Assembly: GCF_000025185.1 (NCBI RefSeq)
Contig: NC_013720.1
Location: 5,518,001-5,582,000 of the forward strand
DNA from: Pirellula staleyi DSM 6068
GTDB lineage: Bacteria > Planctomycetota > Planctomycetia > Pirellulales > Pirellulaceae
Reading direction: 5' to 3'
Length of the DNA: 64,000 nucleotides
How positions within the stretch are numbered: position 1 is the first letter of the stretch; each line of letters begins with the position of its first letter. The notes under the pieces were generated by a model. The model saw nothing but the letters and a program-made list of their open reading frames with translations. It did no database searches and had not been told where the DNA came from. A program made the translations under genes and the position numbers. Below are positions 46,412 through 54,386 of the stretch, piece by piece.

Positions 46412-46960
46412 CTACTTCTTCTTCGGGCGAAATGCGACCAGCCGCGATTCGTCGGTCGTTAAAAACGGCCCTTCGAGCAGATCGATGCAGTACGGAATGG
46501 CGGGGAAAACAGCATCGAGACATTCGCGAATCGCGCGCGGCTGTCCAGGAAGATTCACGATCAGCGACTGGCCTCGAATGCCAGCCGTTTGACGCGACAG
46601 AATGGCGGTGGCCACCTTCGTGAGCGAAACGGCCCGCATCTGTTCCCCAAAGCCAGGGAGCATCTTGCTGCAAACATCGGCGGTCGCTTCGGGTGTGACA
46701 TCGCGCACCGCCGGACCGGTTCCGCCGGTGGTCACAATCAAACAGCAGCGCTCGCGATCGGCGAGATCCGCAAGCGTTGCGGCGATCCCTGCACGCTCGT
46801 CGGGAATCACACGCGCGATCACCTCGAATGGGCTCGAAAGAACTTCTTTCAAATACTCGGCAATCGCAGGACCACCGAGGTCGGCATACTCCCCGCGCGA
46901 GGCCCGATCCGAAACGGTCACGACACCAATGCGGGCCAGCGATTCACCAGCGGCGGACAT
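46412..46960 (-). CDS. MogA/MoaB-family molybdopterin adenylyltransferase
   Basis: The 182-residue protein has ARIGVVTVSDRASRGEYADLG at the N-terminus and TTGGTGPAVRDVTPEA near residue 78, the molybdopterin-binding motif of the MogA/MoaB family. It activates molybdopterin with AMP before molybdenum insertion. It ends 53 bases before the sulfatase gene on the same strand; the two may be co-transcribed, though their functions do not obviously connect. Length is normal for MogA. Confidence 0.9.
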   Translation of the reverse strand: MSAAGESLARIGVVTVSDRASRGEYADLGGPAIAEYLKEVLSSPFEVIARVIPDERAGIAATLADLADRERCCLIVTTGGTGPAVRDVTPEATADVCSKMLPGFGEQMRAVSLTKVATAILSRQTAGIRGQSLIVNLPGQPRAIRECLDAVFPAIPYCIDLLEGPFLTTDESRLVAFRPKKK

Positions 46961-47035
46961 AGGCTCTCTCGTTTTTTCTAGTGCTCAGCAGCGCTGCCAA
47001 TACCCAAAACGGCTCGCAAAGAACGGATGTCCCCA

Positions 47036-47144
47036 GGGTGCCACTGGCTTTGCCAGTGGAGCAGTTTGAGTTGGCGTTCAGGCCAGAGAAAATCCGAATT
47101 GGAATTCGTACTTAAGGTTCACACTGGCAGAGCCAGTGGCACCC
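47036..47144. repeat. 109-bp palindromic element with inverted ends
   Basis: The element starts GGGTGCCACTGGC (47036-47048) and ends GCCAGTGGCACCC (47132-47144), a 13-base perfect inverted pair. Each end is itself followed or preceded by its own complement, giving hairpins at 47042-47058 (CACTGGC-TTT-GCCAGTG) and 47122-47138 (CACTGGC-AGA-GCCAGTG). The same architecture with a different interior is found at 27353-27464. Confidence 0.85.
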
Positions 47145-47145
47145 C

Positions 47146-47568
47146 TTAGCGCGATGATGGTGGCTGATAAGGGTTATTGGGGTCCACCGGTGGATAGCTG
47201 GGGGGCAATTGCATCGGCGGGGAACCGGGGGGAGGTGGCATCATTCCCGGGACATACGTGCCGCTCAGCGAGGGATCGTAAATCGAAACTTTCCACGAGT
47301 TGAACAGAATGATCGCCAGCACCATCACACCGATGACCACACCGATGTCGATCAGCAGCGCGTAGTTGGAAACCGATTCGGGATTTCCCCCTGTCATCAC
47401 GACATAGAGCCCGATGGCAAATCCAAACACAAATGACAAGGGGAGCGACGACAGGAGAATGCCTCCAATCACTCGTGCCCTCCAGCCTTCCACCTTGTGC
47501 GTTTTCTGCTGAATCTTCCCGGTGTAGAGGTAATAAATCCCCAGGCCGAGCATCACGACTTGAAGCAT
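47146..47568 (-). CDS. Small membrane protein with Pro-rich tail
   Basis: The 140-residue product starts MLQVVMLGLGIYYLYTGKI and has three hydrophobic segments (about residues 1-16, 32-58 and 68-90) and a Pro/Ser-rich C-terminus (PGMMPPPPGSPPMQLPPSY). The GKI-type linker after the first helix recalls small 'YIP-like' planctomycete membrane proteins, but no family was fixed. It begins 1 base after the palindromic element, whose end sits against its stop codon. Confidence 0.6.
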   Translation of the reverse strand: MLQVVMLGLGIYYLYTGKIQQKTHKVEGWRARVIGGILLSSLPLSFVFGFAIGLYVVMTGGNPESVSNYALLIDIGVVIGVMVLAIILFNSWKVSIYDPSLSGTYVPGMMPPPPGSPPMQLPPSYPPVDPNNPYQPPSSR

Positions 47569-47701
47569 GAAAGGTTCTCGCTAAAAAATGCCGAGCGAAG
47601 CCCTGAAACGAGCAGGCACGCCGCGTATCGTAGGCATTCGGCGCTCGAAAAGAAAGCATTTCGAAGTCGCCACGCCACACGATTGCCAAGCTGACGATTC
47701 C

Positions 47702-48316
47702 TTAGCTCGCAGGGAGCGAAACGACGAGCGTTGTCCCGCCTCCGGGCGAGCTTTTCACTGCCAGCTTCCCACCCAGCAATTCCGCCCGCAGCTTGATGCC
47801 GCGTAGGCCAAAATGACCGCTCGGAACTTCCGCCGGGACAAAGCCGCAGCCGCGATCCGCGATGGTGAGAATCAGCTGATCACTTTCGCTCGCCAGATGG
47901 ACCTGTGCAGCGCGCTGGCCGCTATGCCGGGCGACATTTCGCAGCGACTCGCCGAGCACACGCGTCAGATGCCACGCCTGAGCGGAGCTGAGCTGCGCCG
48001 GACTGGGCTGCTTGTCGACGTGACACGTGACTTGCAGGTCGAGCGCCAGCGCTAGCGAAGCGCAGCACTTCGGCACCAATTCGTGTGCGGTGATGGGGCT
48101 AGAGGGCTGCTCGTGAATATCCGAGAGTAGCGCGCGAAGTTCTGTCACCGCACTTCGCACCAGCTCCGTGCCGCGCTGCTGATTCGCCAGATTCCCCTCC
48201 CCTGCTGCAGCTGCCTCGAGAAACATCAAGGCAGCGGTGAGGGACTGAATCGCGCCGTCGTGCAATTCCAGCCCGAGCAGCAAAAGTGCGTCGGGCTGTC
48301 GACTGGACGATGACAT
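47702..48316 (-). CDS. Soluble sensor histidine kinase (NarX/LiaS-type, HisKA_3) without sensor domain
   Basis: The 204-residue protein has GLELHDGAIQSLTAAL (residues 15-30), in which His19 is the likely phospho-acceptor of the HisKA_3 type, followed by an ATPase part: ESLRNVARHSGQRAAQV (near residue 125) is the N box, and ADRGCGFVP and GHFGLRGIKLRAELLGGKL form the G boxes. The domain order is that of NarX-type kinases, but no membrane helix, PAS or GAF domain precedes it, so the signal must come from a partner. A DNA-binding response regulator is not next to it. Confidence 0.82.
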   Translation of the reverse strand: MSSSSRQPDALLLLGLELHDGAIQSLTAALMFLEAAAAGEGNLANQQRGTELVRSAVTELRALLSDIHEQPSSPITAHELVPKCCASLALALDLQVTCHVDKQPSPAQLSSAQAWHLTRVLGESLRNVARHSGQRAAQVHLASESDQLILTIADRGCGFVPAEVPSGHFGLRGIKLRAELLGGKLAVKSSPGGGTTLVVSLPAS

Positions 48317-48345
48317 CGCAGCTCAATTCTTCTGGCAAAGCTCGC

Positions 48346-49659
48346 TTAGAAATAGCGATTGAAGAGGTTCTCGAGCATCTCTTGGCGGCCACTCTTGTGC
48401 GGCGAGATTTCACCCTTTTCGAGCATGTAGGCTTCGAGCGTTTCGAAGGTCGCCTTGCCCGATTCGATCTCGGCGCCGATGCCGCTGTCCCACGTGCTGT
48501 AGCGATCTTTCACGAACTTCGTGAACTCACCATCGGCACGCATTTCAGCAGCGATCTTCAGGCCGCGAGCAAACGCGTCCATGCCACCGATATGGGCGTA
48601 GAACAGATCGATCGGCTCGAAGCTTTCGCGACGAACCTTGGCATCGAAGTTCACACCACCGGCCCCCATGCCACCCCACTTCAAAATCGCGAGCATGCAC
48701 TCGGTGGTGAGGTACAAGTTGGTGGGGAATTGATCGGTGTCCCAGCCCAGCAGCAGATCGCCGGTGTTGGCATCGATGGAGCCGAGCGCACCTTGCATGC
48801 CGGCATACTCGAGCTCGTGCATCATCGTGTGACCAGCCAGCGTGGCGTGGTTGGTCTCGAGATTCAGCTTGAAGTACGGCAGCAGATCGTAGGAGCGCAG
48901 GAAGTTGAGGCACGCTGCTGCGTCGCTGTCGTACTGATGCTTGGTCGGTTCTTTAGGCTTGGGTTCGATCAGGAACTGACCGGTGAAGCCGATCTTTTTG
49001 GCGTAATCGACCGCCATGTGGAAAAACTTCGCCAGGTGATCAAGCTCGCGCTTGAGGTCGGTGTTGAGCAGGTTTTGATAACCTTCGCGACCACCCCAGA
49101 ACACATAGTTCTCGCCGCCGAGCGCCTTGGTCACTTCCAAGCACTTCTTCACTTGGGCAGCGCCGTAGGCAAACACGTCGGCATGCGAGCTCGTCGCTGC
49201 GCCGTGCATGAAGCGCGGGTTGCTGAACAGGTTGGCGGTCCCCCACAGCAGTTTGATGCCGGTTCGATCTTGTTCGTCTTTCAGCACCTTGGCGACAGCG
49301 TCGAAATTTTTGTGCGACTCGCGGAGGGTTGCTCCCTCGGGCGCGACGTCTCGGTCGTGGAAGGCATAGAACGGAGCACCGAGCTTCTCGATGAACTCAA
49401 ACGCCACCTTCACGCGGCGAATGGCATTCTCGACCGATTCGCTACCATCGTCCCACGGGCGGAGCATCGTTCCGGGACCAAACGGGTCGCTGCCAGTCCC
49501 ACGAAACGTGTGCCAATACACCACGCTGAAGCGCAGGTGCTCGGCCATCGTTTTCCCTTCGATCACTTCGTCGGGGTTGTACCAGCGGAAGGCGAGTGGA
49601 TTCTTCGACTTCGGACCTTCGTAGCGAATTTTTTCGATTTCGGGAAAAGCAGCGGCCAT
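48346..49659 (-). CDS. xylA: Xylose isomerase
   Basis: The 437-residue protein has [13 protein letters not shown] (His-x2-Asp, near residue 100), [16 protein letters not shown] (near residue 230, first metal site) and [15 protein letters not shown] (near residue 268), the signature of class II xylose isomerases. It interconverts D-xylose and D-xylulose, and can act on glucose, in the cytoplasm. No xylulokinase or regulator is adjacent. The ATG at 49659 gives the expected N-terminus [16 protein letters not shown]. The minus-strand histidine kinase lies 29 bases downstream. Confidence 0.96.
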   Translation of the reverse strand: MAAAFPEIEKIRYEGPKSKNPLAFRWYNPDEVIEGKTMAEHLRFSVVYWHTFRGTGSDPFGPGTMLRPWDDGSESVENAIRRVKVAFEFIEKLGAPFYAFHDRDVAPEGATLRESHKNFDAVAKVLKDEQDRTGIKLLWGTANLFSNPRFMHGAATSSHADVFAYGAAQVKKCLEVTKALGGENYVFWGGREGYQNLLNTDLKRELDHLAKFFHMAVDYAKKIGFTGQFLIEPKPKEPTKHQYDSDAAACLNFLRSYDLLPYFKLNLETNHATLAGHTMMHELEYAGMQGALGSIDANTGDLLLGWDTDQFPTNLYLTTECMLAILKWGGMGAGGVNFDAKVRRESFEPIDLFYAHIGGMDAFARGLKIAAEMRADGEFTKFVKDRYSTWDSGIGAEIESGKATFETLEAYMLEKGEISPHKSGRQEMLENLFNRYF

Positions 49660-49898
49660 GGTGCCCTGTAGCTCAGCAAAGGTTTTGGGAGGGTGATGTC
49701 TACCGCCAACTGCTTGGCGCCAGACTCGGTATCGTGACAAATCCCGCGCAAGCTCGCAACCGGCAAGCGGCCGATCGCACCCCCGCAAAGAAGTAATCTC
49801 CGCCCGAAGCCACTCTGCAAGCTACGGTACTGATGGACCCCGCTGCTCCCTATGCTCCGTCGATCCGCCGAGCGCTCGCGCTGCCGAAAGTAGTGATC

Positions 49899-51473
49899 AT
49901 GCCGAAATTGCCCCCCCTTTTGCTCCGCCACTTCTGTTGGGCGTTCTGCCTGCCGCTCGTCCTCTTGCTCGGCGCGGGACTGCGCGAAAGCTGCGCTCAG
50001 TCCAATACCGGTGAGCTCGAGATTCGCGCGGTCGACGCCACCACGGGAGAACCGCTCGCCGTCCGGATGCATCTGAAGGATCAAAAAGGGAAGACCGTTA
50101 AGCCCCCCAAGGTTCCGTTTTGGAACGACCATTTTGTCTTCCACGGCATCATCATTTTGAAACTGCCAGTCGGTAATTACACCTTCGAAATGGAACGTGG
50201 TCCCGAGTACAAATTTCGGAGTGGCTATTTCACCATCGATCGTGGAGCCACCGACAACAAAACGGTGGAGATGCACCGCTTCATCGACATGAAGAAAGAA
50301 GGTTGGTGGTCGGGAGATTTGAGTGTCTACCGGCCTGCTGCCGACATGGATCTGCTGATGCGCGCCGAAGATCTCCATCTGGCCGTGGTCAGCCCACCTC
50401 CCGCTGCGACAGCCTCCAAAAATGCCCCGGAAGCTGCTCCTCGGGAAATGAAAATCGAAACGTTCGGCGAAGATCGGATCGTCGCGTATACCGGTCAGGT
50501 CGATGCCCGCAGCACCGGCGCGATCCTGTCGATCGATGCCAAGGAAACAGCCGTTTTTCCCAAGGAAAATAGCGAATATCCCTCGACTCTCAGCCTTGCT
50601 CGCCAGCTAGAAGAGTCGGGCAGCACCACCCTGCTGGCCGAGTCGGCCACGTCGTGGGATCTGCCGGTGTGGGTCGCTTCGGGCACGCTCGACGGCATTC
50701 TTGTCGCCGGGCCGCATCTGATTCGCGATCCCCTCACGGCGGGCAAATGGCAACCGGCGGGCAAGCCGCTCGATACGCTCCTCTATCCTGGTCGTCAGGG
50801 GTCGGGACGCTGGGCTTCGATGGCCTACTACCATCTGCTCAACTGCGGACTCCGCATTCCACCCGCTGCCGGAAGTGGAACTGGCAAGAGCCCCAACCCA
50901 CTCGGCTATTCGCGCGTGTATGTCCACTGCGGCGAGAAGTTTACCTACGAGTCGTGGTGGGAAAATTTTCGCAAAGGACGCTGCATCATCACCAACGGGC
51001 CGATGATTCAGCCGAAAGTGAATGGTCAGTTGCCCGGGCATGTCTTCACTGCCGAACAAGGGGAAACAGTCGCCCTGAAGATCTCGCTGAACCTCTCGAC
51101 CCGCGAGAAAATCGAATACCTCGAAGTGGTGAAGGATGGCAAGGTGGAGCATGAAGTCCGCCTCGACGAGTGGGCCGCTGCTGGGGGAAAACTCCCCGAC
51201 ATCGAATTCCAGAAGAGTGGCTGGCTCGCGATTCGCGCCGTTACGAGCAATCCCGACGCCTATCGTTTTGCATCGACCGGTCCCTACTACGTCGAGATCG
51301 GCTATCAGCCGCGCATCTCGAAAACTTCGAGCCAATTCATGCTCGACTGGGTGGTGGAGCGGGCCAAGCAGCTGAAATTCGCCACCCCCGAAGAGCGCGA
51401 GTCGGTGATCGTCGAGCATCGGGCCGCCCGCGATTTCTGGACGAAAAAAGTCGAAACCGCCACCGACGAGTAA
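49899..51473 (+). CDS. Secreted CehA/McbA-like protein
   Basis: The 524-residue product has a signal peptide (MPKLPPLLLRHFCWAFCLPL) cleaved near AQS. An immunoglobulin-like carboxypeptidase regulatory domain (TGELEIRAVDATTGEPLAVRM) comes first, then GWWSGDLSVYRPAADMDLLMRAEDLHLAVV (near residue 150), which matches the entry to the CehA/McbA PHP-like metallohydrolase family. The usual His-rich metal motif is altered or missing in the next residues, so activity is uncertain. GRCIITNGP later is typical for the family. CehA hydrolyses carbamates; in planctomycetes the substrate is unknown. Confidence 0.7.
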   Translation: MPKLPPLLLRHFCWAFCLPLVLLLGAGLRESCAQSNTGELEIRAVDATTGEPLAVRMHLKDQKGKTVKPPKVPFWNDHFVFHGIIILKLPVGNYTFEMERGPEYKFRSGYFTIDRGATDNKTVEMHRFIDMKKEGWWSGDLSVYRPAADMDLLMRAEDLHLAVVSPPPAATASKNAPEAAPREMKIETFGEDRIVAYTGQVDARSTGAILSIDAKETAVFPKENSEYPSTLSLARQLEESGSTTLLAESATSWDLPVWVASGTLDGILVAGPHLIRDPLTAGKWQPAGKPLDTLLYPGRQGSGRWASMAYYHLLNCGLRIPPAAGSGTGKSPNPLGYSRVYVHCGEKFTYESWWENFRKGRCIITNGPMIQPKVNGQLPGHVFTAEQGETVALKISLNLSTREKIEYLEVVKDGKVEHEVRLDEWAAAGGKLPDIEFQKSGWLAIRAVTSNPDAYRFASTGPYYVEIGYQPRISKTSSQFMLDWVVERAKQLKFATPEERESVIVEHRAARDFWTKKVETATDE

Positions 51474-51592
51474 TCGCCACAAGCTCGCAACTGCAGCGCA
51501 GCACGTCTAGTCCCGTTCACCCCAGGGCCAAGAGTCCCTAGACTGACGACCTTGCGTTTTCCTTCACTCGCGCGCAGTTGCTTAGGGTTTCC

Positions 51593-52486
51593 ATGGCTGA
51601 ATCGTGGCGCTCGCTCTATCCCTTCCAGTCGCATTACTTCGAGCGCGAGAAGCTCCGGTATCACTACGTCGACGAAGGTGCCTCGCCGTCAGCTGCCAAG
51701 CGCCCCCTGCTGTTCGTGCATGGCAATCCCACCTGGTCGTTCTACTGGCGCGAGCTGATCGCGGGACTCAAGGCCGACTATCGCTGCATCGCCGTCGATC
51801 ACATCGGCTGTGGCCTGTCGGATAAGCCGCAGGACTATCCCTACTCGCTCGCCAAGCATACGGAAAATCTCGTCGCCCTCGTCGAGAAGCTCGACCTCAA
51901 AAACTGTACTCTCCTGGCGCACGACTGGGGTGGCGCGATTGGCCTGGGCTGCGCGGCACAGCTGCGCGAGCGTTTTTCTCAGCTCGTGCTGTTCAACACC
52001 GCCGCCTTTCCGCCGCCGTACATCCCCAAGCGAATTCAGCTCTGCCGCGTGCCGATTTTGGGAACGCTCGGCGTGCGGGGGCTCAATCTGTTTGCTCGCG
52101 CAGCTATTACGATGGCGACCGAAGAGCCGCAGCGGATGACAGCGGCGGTGAAAGCTGGCTTCCTGGCCCCGTATAACAACTGGCACAACCGGGTGGCGAT
52201 CGATGCGTTTGTGAAAGACATTCCCTGGACCCGCGCGCATCCCACCTACCAGGTGCTCGAGGATCTCGAAACCAAACTGGCGAAAATCACCCACCTTCAG
52301 CAGCTGCTGGTGTGGGGGATGCGCGACTGGTGTTTTCGGAGTGAATGTCTCGATCGCTTGAAGCGGACCTTCACGCAGGCCGAAGAGCTGCGCTTCGACA
52401 CCGCCGGTCACTACGTGGTGCAAGATCGACCGGCTGAAATTCTCGAGCGACTCCACACGTTCCTGGCGCAAGTGAAAAGCGTCTAA
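51593..52486 (+). CDS. Alpha/beta hydrolase, OleB/haloalkane dehalogenase-like
   Basis: The 297-residue protein has FVHGNPTWSFYWRELI (near residue 46), IGCGLSDKPQ and AHDWGGAIG (near residue 110), where the Asp is the nucleophile of the haloalkane dehalogenase/OleB superfamily, and AGHYVVQD near residue 275 with the catalytic His. OleB decarboxylates beta-lactones in head-to-head hydrocarbon synthesis. The HGNPTWSFYWR and GCGLSDKP segments are what I expect of OleB homologues, but haloalkane dehalogenase-like enzymes share them. OleC and OleD homologues are not in this window. It is 24 kb from the OleA-type gene. Confidence 0.78.
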   Translation: MAESWRSLYPFQSHYFEREKLRYHYVDEGASPSAAKRPLLFVHGNPTWSFYWRELIAGLKADYRCIAVDHIGCGLSDKPQDYPYSLAKHTENLVALVEKLDLKNCTLLAHDWGGAIGLGCAAQLRERFSQLVLFNTAAFPPPYIPKRIQLCRVPILGTLGVRGLNLFARAAITMATEEPQRMTAAVKAGFLAPYNNWHNRVAIDAFVKDIPWTRAHPTYQVLEDLETKLAKITHLQQLLVWGMRDWCFRSECLDRLKRTFTQAEELRFDTAGHYVVQDRPAEILERLHTFLAQVKSV

Positions 52487-52541
52487 CAGCCTCTCCCGAG
52501 CATCGATGATCGCCCCACCGCCAACCGCCAAAGTCAACGCG

Positions 52542-53396
52542 ATGAGCTCTAGCACGTTATCGATCGGACAATGCGCTGCCCTGGCAGCGCTGCTCGAGTG
52601 CCTCGCCCCGAAGCCGGGCAATGTGCACCGGAGCGCCGATTTCGAAGATACAACGATTCACGATTTCGCCGTGAGCGCGGTGGCGATCGTACCGGCGATG
52701 GAGGTTGCCGCGCATGTGGGTGTCGGTCGCGCCGTGCTGGAAGCAATTCGCGCCACGCGCTCAATCGTTGCCACGAACACCAATTTGGGAATCGTGCTGC
52801 TGCTGGCGCCGCTGGCGGCTGTACCTCGCAAAACCTCGATTTTCGAGGGCCTTGCGACCATTTTAAGCACCCTCACCGAGGAAGATTCGCGGCTGGTGTA
52901 CGAAGCGATTCGCCTGGCCAAGCCCGGAGGACTCGGCACCTCGCGCGAGCACGATGTCGCAGGCGATTCGCCACCGCGACTCCTCGACGCCATGCAACTT
53001 GCCGCCGAGCGCGATCAGATTGCGCGCGAGTATGTCACCCAGTATCACTTGGTGCTGCAGGTCGCTTTGCCACGGCTCTTAGAACTGCGAGCCACCGGCG
53101 CTTCGCTCACCGACAGTGTGATTCGATTGCAGGTGGAACTGCTGGCGCGCGAACCCGACAGCCTGATCGCGCGGAAGTGTGGCCTCGAGATGGCGACGCA
53201 AGTTTCGGCCTACGCCAGCCAGGTGCTCGCCTGCGGCAATATCGGCGACGATAGCTACTACGAAGCGATTGCCGAGTTCGATTTTTTCCTGCGCAGCGAT
53301 GGACACAAACGGAATCCCGGCACGACAGCCGATCTAATTGCAGCAGCGATCTTTGTCGGCCTGCGCGAGAACTTGCTTCAGCCTCCGCTCGACTAA
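52542..53396 (+). CDS. CitG/MdcB-family triphosphoribosyl-dephospho-CoA synthase-like protein
   Basis: The 284-residue protein has APKPGNVHR (residues 22-30) and, near residue 130, AKPGGLGTSREHDV, the two most typical motifs of the CitG family, and HKRNPGTTADLIAA near its end. CitG makes the prosthetic group of citrate lyase, but no citrate or malonate lyase genes are here. Relatives in planctomycetes and methylotrophs lie in tetrahydromethanopterin C1 gene sets. The following gene is a PTPS-like pterin enzyme, which supports that. I choose ATG 52542 because LSIGQCAALA is the usual N-terminus; 52506 is an alternative. Confidence 0.82.
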   Translation: MSSSTLSIGQCAALAALLECLAPKPGNVHRSADFEDTTIHDFAVSAVAIVPAMEVAAHVGVGRAVLEAIRATRSIVATNTNLGIVLLLAPLAAVPRKTSIFEGLATILSTLTEEDSRLVYEAIRLAKPGGLGTSREHDVAGDSPPRLLDAMQLAAERDQIAREYVTQYHLVLQVALPRLLELRATGASLTDSVIRLQVELLAREPDSLIARKCGLEMATQVSAYASQVLACGNIGDDSYYEAIAEFDFFLRSDGHKRNPGTTADLIAAAIFVGLRENLLQPPLD

Positions 53397-53446
53397 ACGC
53401 CGCCCGTCACCGCTAACCGCGATCCTTTTGCCAGAGATACTCCGCC

Positions 53447-53995
53447 ATGACCGAGCCGATCAAGATCGAGCCTGCCGCCAATCTGACGGAGCGTTATCGG
53501 ATTCGGCTCGAAAAAGAAGCGCATGTGTTTGCGGCGGCCCATTTCATTACGTTCGCCGGCAACATCTGCGAACCGCTGCATGGGCACAACTACGGCGTGG
53601 CTGTCGAAATCGAAGCGCCACTCGATGAAAACCAGTACGTGATCGATTTCATTGCCGTGCGCGATGAGCTGACGGCGATCACGCAGACGCTCGACCACCG
53701 AATGCTCCTTCCGACCTCGCATCCGCTGATCCAAGTCACTGCCGACGAGCGGGAAGTGACCGCCCGTTTTGGCGACAAACGGTGGGTCTTTCCGCGGACC
53801 GATTGCGTTCTCTTGCCGCTGACCAATACCACGTCGGAACTCCTGGCGCGCTACATCGGCCTCGCACTGCGCGAGCGTCTTGCCGCGCGCTTACCAGCAC
53901 AGGTCGTCGGGTCGATTACTCGATTTTCGGTCGAAGTGGACGAGAATCATGGCCAGCGCGGCATCTGGTCCCTCGCGGCTGATGCGGTTCACTAA
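53447..53995 (+). CDS. 6-pyruvoyltetrahydropterin synthase/QueD-family protein
   Basis: The 182-residue protein has FAAAHFITFAGNICEPLHGHNYG (from about residue 28): AAHF and LHGHNY supply the three zinc-binding His residues, and the Cys before EPLHGH is where PTPS has its catalytic Cys. A SEL-x-ARYIG helix and VEVDENHGQ follow. Family members act on 7,8-dihydroneopterin triphosphate in tetrahydrobiopterin, queuosine or folate-type pathways. With the CitG-like neighbour (50 bases upstream) it may serve methanopterin-like cofactor synthesis. It is longer than QueD by an insert near residues 95-115. Confidence 0.88.
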   Translation: MTEPIKIEPAANLTERYRIRLEKEAHVFAAAHFITFAGNICEPLHGHNYGVAVEIEAPLDENQYVIDFIAVRDELTAITQTLDHRMLLPTSHPLIQVTADEREVTARFGDKRWVFPRTDCVLLPLTNTTSELLARYIGLALRERLAARLPAQVVGSITRFSVEVDENHGQRGIWSLAADAVH

Positions 53996-54386
53996 GCTGC
54001 CGCGTAAGACGCCTCCGAATACTCCTCAAATGCGATTGATTTTGGGGGCCATCAACGCCCCCCCAGCGCGGCACTAGCGCGACCGCTACAGGCGTTACAG
54101 CACTTCTTGGCTCACCGAGGGGCCTCATTTTCCTCCCCTCTTCGCGGAGGGTCCGGCTGCCTGATAGGCATTAGCCGCAACCTATGTTTTCGCAGCTTTG
54201 AACACGCGGCCTGCCCAGCCACGCTTTTCTACTGGATCTACAGGAACCAGTTTTGCAGTGGGATCGGGCTCTCTTCGTGATGAACGACCAAAGAGCTGTC
54301 TGTCCCATGGGTACGGCGGCTCTCTGTCTTCGCAAAGCACAGAGCCACTCCTCACTAAATCTGCCTGGTTAGGAAAGTTCGTCGCG
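53996..54386. other. 391-base leader region of the ammonium-sensor gene
   Basis: No gene is apparent. The leader contains a small hairpin at 54318-54346 (GGCTCT and AGAGCC arms) and a purine-rich ribosome binding site, AGGAAAG, just before the start codon at 54387. I could not identify a riboswitch. The promoter could not be fixed. Confidence 0.4.

Noticed and set aside
49899-51473. Active CehA-type carbamate hydrolase
   Set aside because: The His-rich metal motif after the family entry segment is not seen, so only a CehA-like label is justified.
53996-54386. Riboswitch upstream of the Amt sensor kinase
   Set aside because: Only a short hairpin was seen and it matches no class I know.
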